Of a DNA stretch of 64,000 bases, positions 1 to 7,992 are shown one piece after another; the first letter of the stretch is position 1, and each line of letters opens with the position of its first letter. The stretch is from NCBI RefSeq assembly GCF_009671205.1, contig NZ_CP045309.1, positions 2,604,001 through 2,668,000 on the forward strand, written 5' to 3'. This DNA comes from Micromonospora terminaliae. GTDB taxonomy: Bacteria; Actinomycetota; Actinomycetes; Mycobacteriales; Micromonosporaceae. Position numbers and translations under genes: made by a program. The notes beneath the pieces were generated by a model. The model had not been told where the DNA came from. It saw nothing but the letters and a program-made list of their open reading frames with translations, and made no database searches.

Positions 1-350
1 CCCGGTTCCACGCCACCTTCGGCGGCCACCGCGACGTGGTGCTGGCCTGCGCCCAGGTGCGCGGCACCAACGCCGAGGTGCGCCGGCTCTGGGCCGAGGT
101 CCTGGAACGCTGGGTACGCGCCGTCGAGGCGGCCGTCGAGGGGGAACGCGCGCGCGGCGCGGCCCCGGACGGGCTGCCCGCCCGGGACCTCGCCATCGCG
201 CTGAACTCGATGAACGAGCGGGTGTGGTACGCGACCTTCGCCGGCGACGGGCCGGCCGTGGCCGAGCGGGACGTCGTCGACGTGCTGCTCGACGTCTGGC
301 TGACTGCGATCTACCGGACCACCACCCCGCCGGTCAGCCCGTCCGGGTGA
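1..350 (+). CDS. TetR-family regulator, C-terminal part (partial)
   Basis: The window opens inside this frame (first complete codon at position 3), so only about 115 C-terminal residues are visible and the DNA-binding helix-turn-helix is missing. What remains is predicted helical: an Arg/Glu-rich helix (LWAEVLERWVRAVEAA), a segment ALNSMNERVWY and a last helix DVLLDVWLTAIY. This arrangement resembles the ligand-binding/dimerisation half of TetR regulators. It ends at TGA 348-350 and overlaps the convergent next gene by 17 bp. The family call rests on overall pattern only, as no diagnostic residue is visible; the ligand and target are unknown. Confidence 0.6.
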   Translation, partial: RFHATFGGHRDVVLACAQVRGTNAEVRRLWAEVLERWVRAVEAAVEGERARGAAPDGLPARDLAIALNSMNERVWYATFAGDGPAVAERDVVDVLLDVWLTAIYRTTTPPVSPSG

Positions 351-789
351 AGTCCATGACCCAGTTCGTCTCCCAGGTGCGCTCGCCGTCGGTCGAGAAG
401 GCCTGCTCCCAGCGGCAGGAGGTGGGCGTGATCCGCGACCAGATGAACCGGCAGCGGATCGCCCGCCCCTCGTCGGTGTCGTCGGCGTAGAAGGTGCCCA
501 CCCCGTCGACGAACCGGCCCACCATCGGCGGCTGTTCGAGCACCCCGCGGCGGCTGTTCATCCAGTAGATCGACCACAGCCCGGTCTCCGCGTCGCGGAT
601 GCGGACCGTCGAGCCGGAGAAGCCCCGGGTCGGGAACCGGATCTCGTCGAAGCTGCCGGCGCCGTCGAAGAACGAATTGGCCACACTCGTGCCGGGGAAC
701 TCGTCCCAGTCGTCGCTGCCCACGTGCCGCTTCCGCAGCCGCCGGTTGGTCACGTCCCAGGTGCCCACGAAGAAGTCGAAGTCGCCCAT
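334..789 (-). CDS. Uncharacterised protein, DUF1579-like
   Basis: A 151-residue cytosolic protein without signal peptide or membrane segment. It begins [13 protein letters not shown] and contains FPTRGFSGSTVRI, LWSIYWMNSRRG and a C-terminal RWEQAFSTDGERTWETNW. The Phe-x-x-G-x-Trp opening and the regularly spaced aromatic strands resemble small lipocalin-like/DUF1579 beta-barrels, but the ligand is unknown. Start ATG 789 shares one base with the stop of the upstream gene (TGATG), so translation is probably coupled. The pair lies divergent to a WYL regulator and may be its target (inference). Its 3' end overlaps the TetR-like gene by 17 bp. Confidence 0.75.
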   Translation of the reverse strand: MGDFDFFVGTWDVTNRRLRKRHVGSDDWDEFPGTSVANSFFDGAGSFDEIRFPTRGFSGSTVRIRDAETGLWSIYWMNSRRGVLEQPPMVGRFVDGVGTFYADDTDEGRAIRCRFIWSRITPTSCRWEQAFSTDGERTWETNWVMDFTRTG

Positions 790-1265
790 CAGAAACCCAC
801 CTTTCCCTCGGCCCGGTTGTCGGCCAGGTAGCCGGCCAGGTCCGGCCGGTCGGGGGCGAGCACGTGCCGCACCCAGGCCGTCCGCTCGTGCTCCAGCACG
901 CCCAGCTCCCAGACGCACCCGACGCCCGGGCGCTCCAGCGGGACGAAGTGCGCCGGGTCCTCGTCCGGACAGTCCAGCGCGGGCTGACCGGCGATCGCGA
1001 TCCGGCACTCCACCACGTTGTCGAAGAACCAGCTGTACGCCAGCAGGTACGCGCCGGTGTCCGCGCCCCGGTGGAGCACCACCCAGCCGGCGGGCGGGGT
1101 GGTGCCGTCCGGGGCGGGGAGCAGCTTCGGCAGGTACGCGTACGCGGCCTCGACCACCTCCGGTTCGAGGCGGCGGTCCGGCTGGTCGATGTGGTAACGC
1201 TTGACGTGCCGGCCGGCGACCTCGACGGTCCCCGGCACGGTCAGTTCCTTGTCGTGGAAAGCCAT
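789..1265 (-). CDS. Uncharacterised 158-residue protein
   Basis: I do not recognise the family. The protein begins [12 protein letters not shown], has no signal or membrane segment, and carries a central hydrophobic/aromatic stretch ([19 protein letters not shown]) and a C-terminal [18 protein letters not shown]. It is the first gene of a two-gene unit: its TGA overlaps the ATG of the DUF1579-like gene by one base. Start ATG 1265 is the only good one and lies 44 bp from the divergent WYL regulator gene, with an inverted repeat between them. A role in what that regulator senses is plausible but unproven. Confidence 0.7.
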   Translation of the reverse strand: MAFHDKELTVPGTVEVAGRHVKRYHIDQPDRRLEPEVVEAAYAYLPKLLPAPDGTTPPAGWVVLHRGADTGAYLLAYSWFFDNVVECRIAIAGQPALDCPDEDPAHFVPLERPGVGCVWELGVLEHERTAWVRHVLAPDRPDLAGYLADNRAEGKVGF

Positions 1266-1288
1266 GTCGGGACGGTAGGACCACTCCC

Positions 1289-1305
1289 CTGACAGCTAGT
1301 GTCAG
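1289..1305. promoter_or_regulatory. Inverted repeat, candidate WYL-regulator operator
   Basis: In the 44-bp divergent gap, CTGACA (1289-1294) and TGTCAG (1300-1305) form a perfect 6-bp inverted repeat with a 5-nt spacer. The second arm overlaps a possible -10 element TAGTGT (1297-1302) about 8 nt before the ATG at 1310, so the regulator mRNA could be leaderless. Position and symmetry suggest an autoregulatory operator that also controls the leftward gene pair. Confidence 0.55.
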
Positions 1306-1309
1306 TGGA

Positions 1310-2293
1310 ATGCGGGCCAGTCGCCTCCTGTCCATCCTGCTGCTGCTCCAGGCCCACGGCCGGCTCACCGCCGCCGAGCTGGCCGACCGGCTGGAGGTCT
1401 CGGTGCGCACCGTCTACCGGGACGTCGAGTCGCTGCACGCCGCCGGCATCCCCCTCTACGGCGAGGCCGGGCACGCCGGCGGCTACCGGCTCGTCGACGG
1501 GTGGCGGACCCGGCTGACCGGGCTCACCGCCGAGGAGGCCGACCGGCTGCTCTTCGCCGGGCTGCCCGGGCCCGCCGCCGAGCTGGGCTACGAGTCGGTG
1601 GTGGCCACCGTGCAACTGAAGCTGCGCGCCGCGCTGCCGCCGCCGCTCGCCGACCGGGCCGCCCGGCTGGAGCAGCGGTTCCACCTGGACACGCCGGGCT
1701 GGTACTCCGACGGGGACCCGTCGCCGTACCTGGCGGCCGCGGCCGAGGCGGTGTGGCGGGAGCACCGGATCCGGGTCCGCTACCGCAGCTGGACCGGCGA
1801 GGTGACCCGGGTGCTCGAACCGTACGGGCTGGTGCTCAAGGGTGGCCGCTGGTACGTGGTGGCCGCCCGGCCGGACCGGGCCGAGCCGGCCACCTACCGG
1901 GTCAACCAGATCCTCGGCCTGACCCCGCTGGACGAGCCGTTCGACCGGCCGGAGTTCGACCTGCCGGCCTGGTGGCGGGCGCACGTGGTCGCCTTCCGGG
2001 CCGGGCTGCACCGCGACGAGGCGACCATCCGGCTCTCGCCCCGGGGCCGCGAGCGGCTGCGGGAGGTCGCCAGCGACGCGGTGGTCGCCGCGGTGGACGC
2101 CAGCGCCGGCCCGCCCGACGCGGCGGGCTGGGTGCGGGCCACCGTACCCATCGAATCGCTCACCCACGCGCACGGCGACCTGCTCCGGCTCGGCGCCGAG
2201 GTGGAGGTCCTGACCCCCGCCGCCCTCCGCGACCGGCTCGCCGAGACCGCCACCGCCCTCGCGGCCCTCTACCACCCGGCCGGGTCAGCGTAG
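1310..2293 (+). CDS. WYL-domain transcriptional regulator (YafY/DeoR-type HTH)
   Basis: A 327-residue regulator. Residues 1-60 form a winged helix ([23 protein letters not shown] is the HTH_11-type helix pair, followed by GYRL of the wing). A WYL domain follows at about residues 140-205 ([10 protein letters not shown], then [11 protein letters not shown]), and a C-terminal WCX-like extension with [16 protein letters not shown] ends the protein. WYL domains sense nucleic acids or small ligands; this architecture is usually a repressor or activator of a neighbouring gene. The start codon sits just past a 17-bp inverted repeat that is its likely operator. Its end overlaps the convergent MocR gene by 9 bp. 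Confidence 0.9.
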   Translation: MRASRLLSILLLLQAHGRLTAAELADRLEVSVRTVYRDVESLHAAGIPLYGEAGHAGGYRLVDGWRTRLTGLTAEEADRLLFAGLPGPAAELGYESVVATVQLKLRAALPPPLADRAARLEQRFHLDTPGWYSDGDPSPYLAAAAEAVWREHRIRVRYRSWTGEVTRVLEPYGLVLKGGRWYVVAARPDRAEPATYRVNQILGLTPLDEPFDRPEFDLPAWWRAHVVAFRAGLHRDEATIRLSPRGRERLREVASDAVVAAVDASAGPPDAAGWVRATVPIESLTHAHGDLLRLGAEVEVLTPAALRDRLAETATALAALYHPAGSA

Positions 2294-3760
2294 GTCGTGG
2301 AGGGTCGTTCCCAGGGCCTGCACGGCGCGGTCGATGTCCGACGGTGGGTTGGCGGCGTAGCCGAGGACCAGGCCGGGGGGTTGCGGGCGCTGGCCGTGCC
2401 AGGACAGGGGCTGCACCTTGACGCCGCGGCGTAACGCCGCCGCGGCGAGCGCCGTGTCGTCGACCTCGCCGGGCAGGGTCACCAGCAGGTGCAGGCCCGC
2501 CGCCGCGCCGTGCACCACCGCACCGGGCAGGTGCTCGCGGACCGCCCGGATCATCGCGTCCCGGCGGCGGACGTGCCGGCGGCGCAGCAGCCGCAGGTGG
2601 CGTTCCAGCGCGCCGGAGTCCATCAGCTCGGCCAGCACCAGCTGCGGCAGGGCGGCGTTGCCCAGGTCGGCCATCCGCTTGGCCGCCACCAGGCCCGCGT
2701 GCAGCCGGGGCGGCACCAGCACCCAGCCGATCCGCAGCGCCGGGGCGAGCAGCTTCGAGACGCTGCCGGTGTAGCAGACCGCCTCCGGCAGCATCCCGCG
2801 CAGCGCCGGCACCGGCGGGCGGTCGTAGCGGTGCTCGGCGTCGTAGTCGTCCTCGATGACCAGTCCGCCCTGCCGCGCCCAGCGCAGCAGCCGGCGGCGC
2901 CGGTCGCCGTCGAGCACCACACCGGTCGGGAACTGGTGCGCCGGGGTGAGCATCACGGCCGGGGCGCCACTGTCGGCCAGCCGGTCGACCCGCAGGCCGT
3001 GGGCGTCGACCGGGACCGGTGGGGTGTCCAGCCGCCAGTTGTTCAGGTGCTGGCGTACGCCGAGCGAGCCGGGGTCCTCCACGGCGACCGTGTGCACCCC
3101 GTCGGCGTGCAGCACCTGGGCGAGCAGGCCGAGCGCCTGGGACACCCCCGCCACGACCACCACCTCGGCCGGATCGACCCGGATGCCGCGGTAGCGGGCC
3201 AGCCAGGTGGCCACGGCGAGCCGCAGCGCGGGGGTGCCGGTCGGGTCGCCGTACCCGAAGGCGGCGGGCGTCAGGCGTTGCAGCACCGCGCGTTCGGCAC
3301 GCAGCCAGGCCGCGCGGGGAAAGGCCGCCAGATCGGGTACGCCGGGCGTCAGGTCCAGCTCCGCCGGGGCGGTGCGCAGCGCGTCGAAGACGGTGGTGTC
3401 CGGCCGCGCGGCGAACACCTCCGGCGGGCGGCGCGGCACCGGCGCCCGGGTGACCACGGCCGCCGGGGTGGCCACCACGACGGTGCCGGCCCGGCCCCGC
3501 CCGACCACGTGCCCGTCCTCGGTCAGCCGCTGGTACGCCTCGGTCACCACGCCCCGGGACACGCCCAGCTCGGCGGCGAGCACCCGGCTGGCCGGCAGGC
3601 GGGCGCCCACCGGCACCCGGCCGTCGGCGATCGCGGCCCGCAGCCGGGCGGCCAGCCAGTCGGCGCGCCCGCCGGGCGGGGCCTCCCCGACGTCGAGCTG
3701 GAGGAAGTCGGCGCCGGCCGTTATGGACCCCTCGACCGCCATCGGTTTGGCACTGCCCAT
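2285..3760 (-). CDS. MocR/PdxR-type regulator (GntR HTH fused to aminotransferase fold)
   Basis: A 491-residue protein. A GntR winged helix at about residues 30-95 includes [19 protein letters not shown] and [11 protein letters not shown]. It is followed by a class-I aminotransferase fold; [14 protein letters not shown] holds the likely PLP-binding lysine, and [16 protein letters not shown] and [10 protein letters not shown] are typical MocR signatures. Members sense PLP or amino-compound ligands and rarely act as aminotransferases. The gene is divergent from a LysE exporter, a common pairing, with a palindrome between them. On the minus strand CATAAT lies about 8 nt before ATG 3760, so a leaderless transcript is possible. 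Confidence 0.9.
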   Translation of the reverse strand: MGSAKPMAVEGSITAGADFLQLDVGEAPPGGRADWLAARLRAAIADGRVPVGARLPASRVLAAELGVSRGVVTEAYQRLTEDGHVVGRGRAGTVVVATPAAVVTRAPVPRRPPEVFAARPDTTVFDALRTAPAELDLTPGVPDLAAFPRAAWLRAERAVLQRLTPAAFGYGDPTGTPALRLAVATWLARYRGIRVDPAEVVVVAGVSQALGLLAQVLHADGVHTVAVEDPGSLGVRQHLNNWRLDTPPVPVDAHGLRVDRLADSGAPAVMLTPAHQFPTGVVLDGDRRRRLLRWARQGGLVIEDDYDAEHRYDRPPVPALRGMLPEAVCYTGSVSKLLAPALRIGWVLVPPRLHAGLVAAKRMADLGNAALPQLVLAELMDSGALERHLRLLRRRHVRRRDAMIRAVREHLPGAVVHGAAAGLHLLVTLPGEVDDTALAAAALRRGVKVQPLSWHGQRPQPPGLVLGYAANPPSDIDRAVQALGTTLHDLR

Positions 3761-3762
3761 CG

Positions 3763-3775
3763 GACCATTATGGTC
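3763..3775. promoter_or_regulatory. Palindrome in the mocR-lysE divergent promoter
   Basis: GACCAT (3763-3768) and ATGGTC (3770-3775) form a near-perfect palindrome around one base in the 29-bp gap between the two divergent genes. On the minus strand it contains CATAAT, a good -10 for the regulator gene. A regulator bound here would block both promoters. The regulator link is inferred from position and from the usual MocR arrangement. Confidence 0.5.
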
Positions 3776-3789
3776 GCAGGCTGGACCGC

Positions 3790-4404
3790 GTGACCATCAC
3801 CTTCCTGTTGACCACGCTCGTCGTGGTGATCACCCCGGGCACCGGGGTCGTCTACACCCTCGCCACCGGCCTCTCCGCCGGCCGCCGCGCCGGCCTGGTA
3901 GCCGCCCTCGGCTGCACCGTCAGCCTCGTCCCGCACCTGGTCGCCGCCGTGACCGGGCTGGCGGCCCTGCTCCGCGCCGGCACCCCGGCGTTCCGCGTGG
4001 TCACCTGGCTGGGCGTCGCGTACCTGCTCTGGATGGCCTGGGCGGCGCTGCGCGACCGCGGCTCGCTGCTGCCGGCCGACGAGCACCGCCCGCCCCGCCC
4101 GGCCGGCCGGCTGTTCCGCGACGGGGTGCTGCTGAACCTGCTGAACCCCAAGGTCACCGTCTTCTTCGTGGCGTTCCTGCCGCAGTTCGTCCCACCGGAC
4201 GCGCCGGACGCGCCGGCCCGGATGCTGGCCTGCGGCGTCGTGTTCATGCTGGCCACCCTGGTGGCCTTCGCCGGATACGCACTGCTGGCCGGCGCGCTGC
4301 GCCGCCGGGTGCTGGCCCGGCCCCGGCTGACCGCGCTGCTGCGGCACGGCTTCGCCGGCAGCTTCCTCGCCCTGGGCCTCGGCCTGGCCCTCACCGCCCG
4401 ATAG
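3790..4404 (+). CDS. LysE/RhtB-family amino-acid exporter
   Basis: A 204-residue inner-membrane protein with about six hydrophobic segments. The N-terminal TLVVVITPGTGVVYTLATGL is the LysE-family first helix with its Pro-Gly motif, and LLNLLNPKVTVFFVAFLPQF is the family's most conserved segment (NPK). Length matches the family (about 200-210). It starts at GTG 3790 opposite a MocR regulator, which suggests ligand-induced export of an amino acid or related amine. The substrate cannot be read from the sequence. The next gene follows 10 bp downstream with its Shine-Dalgarno overlapping the TAG stop, so the two are probably co-transcribed. Confidence 0.9.
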   Translation: MTITFLLTTLVVVITPGTGVVYTLATGLSAGRRAGLVAALGCTVSLVPHLVAAVTGLAALLRAGTPAFRVVTWLGVAYLLWMAWAALRDRGSLLPADEHRPPRPAGRLFRDGVLLNLLNPKVTVFFVAFLPQFVPPDAPDAPARMLACGVVFMLATLVAFAGYALLAGALRRRVLARPRLTALLRHGFAGSFLALGLGLALTAR

Positions 4405-4414
4405 GAGTCCTGCC

Positions 4415-5125
4415 GTGCGCTTCCGCCACTCCCCCGAGATCTGGTCGGCCTTTCCCGAGCTGACCTGCGGTGTCCTGCACGCCACCGGGATCACCCCGGC
4501 CGCCGACGTCACCCCGCGGCTCACCCGCTACGCCGACACCGCCCGCGCCCGCCTCGCCGGCGGGACGGAGGGCGGCTTCCCGGAGATCCAGGCCTGGCGG
4601 CGCGCCTTCGCCCGAACGGGCTCGCCGCCGACCCGCTACCGGTGCGCGGCCGAGTCGCTGCTGCGCCGGTTCCGCCGCGACGGGGCGCTGCCCCGGCTGC
4701 ACCCGCTGGTCGACCTGGGCAACGCCCTGTCCCTCGGGTACGCCGTGCCGGTCGCCGTGCTGGACCTCGCCCGGATCGCCGGGGACCTGACCGTGCGGCC
4801 GGCGCTCGGCACGGAGACCTACCTGACCCTCGGCGGCGACGAGGAGCATCCGGAGCCGGGTGAGCCGATCTTCGCCGACGCGGCCGGCCGGGCCCACTCC
4901 CGCCGCTGGACCCACCGGCAGAGCGGCGCGTCGGCGGTGCGCGCGGAGACCGCCGAGGTGCTGGTGGTGATCGAGGCGATGCACGAGGACGGGCCCCGGG
5001 TCGTGCCCCGGATGCTCACGGAACTGGCCGGCGCGCTGGCGGAGGAGTGGGGCGTGCCGGCCCGGACGGCGCTGCTCACCGCCGGGGCGCCGGAGTTCGC
5101 GGCGCCCGCCACGCGCACCGCCTGA
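4415..5125 (+). CDS. B3/B4 tRNA-binding-domain protein
   Basis: A 236-residue stand-alone B3/B4 domain, as found in the beta subunit of phenylalanyl-tRNA synthetase. Visible features are the central LHPLVDLGNALSLGYAVPVAVLDL (the N-A-L-S.. core), the strand LTLGGDEEHPEPGEPIFAD and RRWTHRQSGASAV. Stand-alone B3/B4 proteins are thought to act on amino acids or mischarged tRNA; the function of this one is unproven. Start GTG 4415 follows GGAG (4404-4407) that overlaps the lysE stop, so it is probably translated in the same operon. A strong bidirectional terminator lies about 40 bp past its stop. Confidence 0.85.
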   Translation: MRFRHSPEIWSAFPELTCGVLHATGITPAADVTPRLTRYADTARARLAGGTEGGFPEIQAWRRAFARTGSPPTRYRCAAESLLRRFRRDGALPRLHPLVDLGNALSLGYAVPVAVLDLARIAGDLTVRPALGTETYLTLGGDEEHPEPGEPIFADAAGRAHSRRWTHRQSGASAVRAETAEVLVVIEAMHEDGPRVVPRMLTELAGALAEEWGVPARTALLTAGAPEFAAPATRTA

Positions 5126-5164
5126 GGCCCCGGCCCGTCCTGCGGGGTGGTCGCCCCACGCGAG

Positions 5165-5199
5165 GGGTGCTCCCGGTGGCCGGGCCACCGGGAGCACCC
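5165..5199. terminator. Bidirectional terminator hairpin
   Basis: A perfect 16-bp inverted repeat (5165-5180 and 5184-5199, arms starting GGGTGCTCCC) with a 3-nt loop lies between two convergent genes that end at 5125 and 5206. There is no clear T tract on either side, as is common in high-GC actinobacteria. Confidence 0.8.
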
Positions 5200-5205
5200 A
5201 CGCGA

Positions 5206-6471
5206 TCAGGGCAGCTCCGGCGGATCCAGCCAGGCCCAGGTCACGCCGTCGGCGGAGAGCCAGGCGCCCGTGCTGTCCGGCCAGCCGGTCTGCACGTACC
5301 CGCCGGGCACCGGGCGCGGGTCGGCCCCCGGGCCCAGCGGGGCGGGACGGAACGTCGCACCGCCGTCGGAGCTGGCGAACATCCGGGGGTCCTCCCGGGC
5401 GGAGACGCCGGCCTGGACGACCAGCACCCCGTCGGGCCGTACGGCCGCCCGGACGGTGCGCTCACCGACCTGGGCCGTTCCGGCGGCACGCGCCCAGGTG
5501 CCGCCGCCGTCCGCGCTGCGCCAGACCACCAGCGCGCCCCGCACCCGGCCGACCGCGAAGACGGTGCGCCCGTCGTGGGTGGCGACCGCCGGGCCGCCGA
5601 CGTCGTCGCTGGCGGTGAGGTTGTCCGGGAACTCGTGTCGCGACCAGGTGCGGCCGCCGTCCCGGCTCGTCTCGACGGCGCTGCCGGTCCAGACGATCCG
5701 GCCGCCGTCGCCCGTGCGCTGACCGGTCCAGCCGCTGACCCAGATGCCGGCGCTGCCCGGCACGCTCTGCACCACGGCCGCGTTGCGCAGGGCCGACCGC
5801 TCGCGGAGCTGGGCGATGTCGCCGGTGGCCGGGTCCACGGCGACGAGCGCCTCGTCACCGGGGCCCGGTTGCCGGCCGAGGACCTGCCAGCCGGCCGGCA
5901 GCGCGTCCACCCGCCGCACGGTCACCTCCCGCCAGGTGGTCCCACCGTCGGTGCTGGCGATCCACCGGGCGGACCCGTTGTCCGCGGCGGAGCGGGAGAC
6001 GTACCAGGCCACCACCGTGCGCGGCCCGGCGGCGCGGAGGTCCACCCCGGCGCCGTGCGGCACCGGCAGCGGACCGGTGCGCCACCGCCGCCCGCCGTCG
6101 TCGGTGCCGGCCCAGCGCAGCGGGCACCCCGTGCTGCACTCGCTCCAGCGCAGGTAGACGTGGGTCAGGTCGCCGGCGGCGGGACGGCCGGTCAGGATCC
6201 GCGGGCCCGGATCGGCGGTGGGCGTGGCGCCCGGGGTGGCGATGAAGTCCGGGGTGCGGTCCGTGCCGAACCGGACCGGAGGCGGGGCGGAGTCGTCCGG
6301 CCGGGTCGCCACGGCGACACCCGAACCGGTGACCAGCAGCGCCACCGTGGCGACGGCGACGATCCGGCGCCGGAGTCGGCGCCGCCGGGCAGCGGCGACG
6401 ACCTGTGCGAAGTGCGGCTTGAAGCCGGCCTGGGCGGCGGCGTTCAGGCCGGTGAAGTCCAGCTCAGGCAT
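5206..6471 (-). CDS. Membrane-anchored Asp-box (BNR) repeat protein
   Basis: A 421-residue protein. A short cytoplasmic N-terminus of about 35 residues with an Arg cluster is followed by one membrane helix (IVAVATVALLVTGSGVAVA, about 38-56) and a large external domain. That domain has repeated Asp-box motifs (GTDDGGRRW, STDGGTTW, SRDGGRTW, SADGGGTW, SSDGGATF), as in sialidase-like or VPS10-like beta-propellers. No catalytic sialidase residues were recognised. Its start overlaps the end of the upstream ECF sigma gene by 8 bp. The size order (short inside, one helix, large outside) and the position are those of an anti-sigma or sensor partner, but no anti-sigma domain is visible. The family name is supported; the role is inference. 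Confidence 0.8.
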   Translation of the reverse strand: MPELDFTGLNAAAQAGFKPHFAQVVAAARRRRLRRRIVAVATVALLVTGSGVAVATRPDDSAPPPVRFGTDRTPDFIATPGATPTADPGPRILTGRPAAGDLTHVYLRWSECSTGCPLRWAGTDDGGRRWRTGPLPVPHGAGVDLRAAGPRTVVAWYVSRSAADNGSARWIASTDGGTTWREVTVRRVDALPAGWQVLGRQPGPGDEALVAVDPATGDIAQLRERSALRNAAVVQSVPGSAGIWVSGWTGQRTGDGGRIVWTGSAVETSRDGGRTWSRHEFPDNLTASDDVGGPAVATHDGRTVFAVGRVRGALVVWRSADGGGTWARAAGTAQVGERTVRAAVRPDGVLVVQAGVSAREDPRMFASSDGGATFRPAPLGPGADPRPVPGGYVQTGWPDSTGAWLSADGVTWAWLDPPELP

Positions 6472-7015
6472 GGCGCGCCTCCCGCTCCGGCCGGGCCGTG
6501 GCCGGACCGGCGGGCGCCGGCCGGGGGACGTCGTCCTCGCCGAGGTGCTCGGCGAGCACGCGACGGGCCCGGACCAGGCGCGTCTTCACCGCCTCCACCG
6601 AGCAGCCCAGCGCGGTGGCCACCTCGGTCACCGGCAGGTCCGCGAGGTGGTGCAGCACCACGGTCTCCCGGGCCGGTCGGGGCAGCCGCTGCAACGCCGC
6701 CACGAGCGCGACGTGGTCCGGGGACAGGGCCGGGCCGCTGGGCTGCGCCGGGTCCAGCCGCCCGGAGCGCACCAGCCCGTGCAGCAGCACCCGGCGACGG
6801 TGCCGGGACCGGGCGACGTTCAACGCGACCGTCCGCAGCCAGGCCTCCGGGTTGGCCACCTCACGGAACCGGGCCGGGCGGGCCAGCGCCCGGACGAACG
6901 CCTCCTGCACGACGTCCTGCGCCTCCGCGTAGTCGCCGGTCATCGCGTACATCTGGGCCACCAGCCGGGCCGCCGAGGCGGCGTACACCTGTCTGACGTG
7001 TTGCTGTGGGTCCAC
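6464..7015 (-). CDS. ECF RNA polymerase sigma factor (SigE-like)
   Basis: A 183-residue sigma-70-family factor. Region 2 lies at about residues 12-75 (GDYAEAQDVVQEAFVRAL, then FREVANPEAWLRTVALNVAR). Region 4 lies at about 105-160 (ALQRLPRPARETVVLHHLADLP, TEVATALGCSVEAVKTRL). I chose GTG 7015 because GGGAGGGG stands 5-11 bases upstream; the frame stays open further upstream but those residues look non-coding. The C-terminus overlaps the Asp-box membrane protein by 8 bp, so the two are probably co-translated, and the downstream protein may control or respond to this factor. Confidence 0.9.
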   Translation of the reverse strand: MDPQQHVRQVYAASAARLVAQMYAMTGDYAEAQDVVQEAFVRALARPARFREVANPEAWLRTVALNVARSRHRRRVLLHGLVRSGRLDPAQPSGPALSPDHVALVAALQRLPRPARETVVLHHLADLPVTEVATALGCSVEAVKTRLVRARRVLAEHLGEDDVPRPAPAGPATARPEREARHA

Positions 7016-7095
7016 ATCGTCCCCTCCCGTGTCGGTCGCTTCGTCCGTACGACCGGCGAGCGGGTGGCGAGGTGACATTCCCGGTGGGTGACGGG

Positions 7096-7488
7096 TCAGG
7101 CGTCGGGGCGGTCCGGCTCGTCGGTCGACATGATCTCGTCGAACTCGGCCGGGGTGATCTCGCCGTTGCGCAGCCGGCGGGCGTTCGCGGCGAACCGGGC
7201 CACCGCGGCTCCGCGCGGGTCGGGCGGGGTCAGCAGGCCGGAGTCGGCGGCGAGCGCGGTCGCGGCGTCGGCCACCTGGCGGGGGTCGCCGGTGTCGACC
7301 CGCTCGCCGTGCAGCTCGCGCAGCGCGGCGGCGAGCCGGGCGTCGGCCGTGGCGCCGGCGCCCCACCAGCGCCGGGCCAGGTCGACCGTGCGGCCGAGGC
7401 TGTCCTCGCCCACCCGCTCGGCCCGCAGCTCGGCCCGCATCATGCGCAGGAACGTGACGGTGACTGCGTCGGAGTCATCGGCGATCAT
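7096..7488 (-). CDS. Uncharacterised 130-residue protein
   Basis: I do not recognise the family. The sequence begins MIADDSDAVTVTFLRMM and is predicted mostly helical (LRAERVGEDSLGRTVDLARRWWG, LAAALRELHGE). It ends in an acidic FDEIMSTDEPDRPDA. There is no signal peptide or membrane segment. It lies 80 bp upstream of the ECF sigma gene on the same strand, so it may share its transcript, and is divergent from the archease gene by 69 bp. Confidence 0.6.
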   Translation of the reverse strand: MIADDSDAVTVTFLRMMRAELRAERVGEDSLGRTVDLARRWWGAGATADARLAAALRELHGERVDTGDPRQVADAATALAADSGLLTPPDPRGAAVARFAANARRLRNGEITPAEFDEIMSTDEPDRPDA

Positions 7489-7557
7489 GCCCGCACCCTA
7501 GCGACCGGCTGCGACAAACCCGGTGGGCCACCCGGCCGGCGGCGGCATGATCGGGGC

Positions 7558-7986
7558 ATGGAGCGACAACCGGCCCGCGGGCACCGGAACATCCCGCACA
7601 CCGCCGACGTACGCATCGAGGCGTGGGCGCCGGACCGGGAGGGTTGCGTGGCCGAGGCGGTCACCGCGCTGGTGGAGACCTTCGTGGACACCACGGGGGC
7701 GGTCGCCGACGGGGAGACCGGGTTCCGGGTGCCGCCGGGAGCCGACGCGGACCTGCTGGTCGGCGTCCTCGACGAGGTGATCTTCCGGCTGGACACGGCG
7801 GACGAGCTGCCGCTGGAGACCGAGGTGCGGGCGGCCGGGGACGGCGGCCTGGCGGTGCGCTGGCGTACCACCGGCACCGACGCGGTCGAGCTGGTCGGCG
7901 CGGTCCCCAAGGCGGTGTCGCTGCACGAGCTGAGCTTCACCGAAGGGCCGGACGGCTGGCGGTGCGCGGTGACCCTGGACGTGTGA
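7558..7986 (+). CDS. Archease (RtcB ligase cofactor protein)
   Basis: A 142-residue protein with the archease fold signatures: HTADVRIEAWAPD near the N-terminus, AVTALVETFVD, LLVGVLDEVIFRLDT, and the acidic C-terminal AVTLDV. Archease stimulates guanylylation and turnover of the RNA ligase RtcB, using conserved acidic residues that place metal ions. The partner gene rtcB lies immediately opposite (convergent, 6-bp gap), which supports the assignment. Start ATG 7558 is the one that places the conserved HTAD motif at the usual distance. Whether the pair repairs tRNA, rRNA or mRNA here is not visible. Confidence 0.92.
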   Translation: MERQPARGHRNIPHTADVRIEAWAPDREGCVAEAVTALVETFVDTTGAVADGETGFRVPPGADADLLVGVLDEVIFRLDTADELPLETEVRAAGDGGLAVRWRTTGTDAVELVGAVPKAVSLHELSFTEGPDGWRCAVTLDV

Positions 7987-7992
7987 GCGGGT

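Noticed and set aside
5047..6996. A 649-codon plus-strand frame over the Asp-box and sigma genes
   Set aside because: It lies opposite strongly supported genes and its product is low-complexity Arg/Pro/Gly sequence, as expected for a high-GC antisense frame.
7016..7366. N-terminal extension of the ECF sigma factor to 300 residues
   Set aside because: The added residues are Arg/Ala/Gly-rich antisense of the neighbouring gene, while GTG 7015 has a strong ribosome-binding site and gives the usual sigma length.
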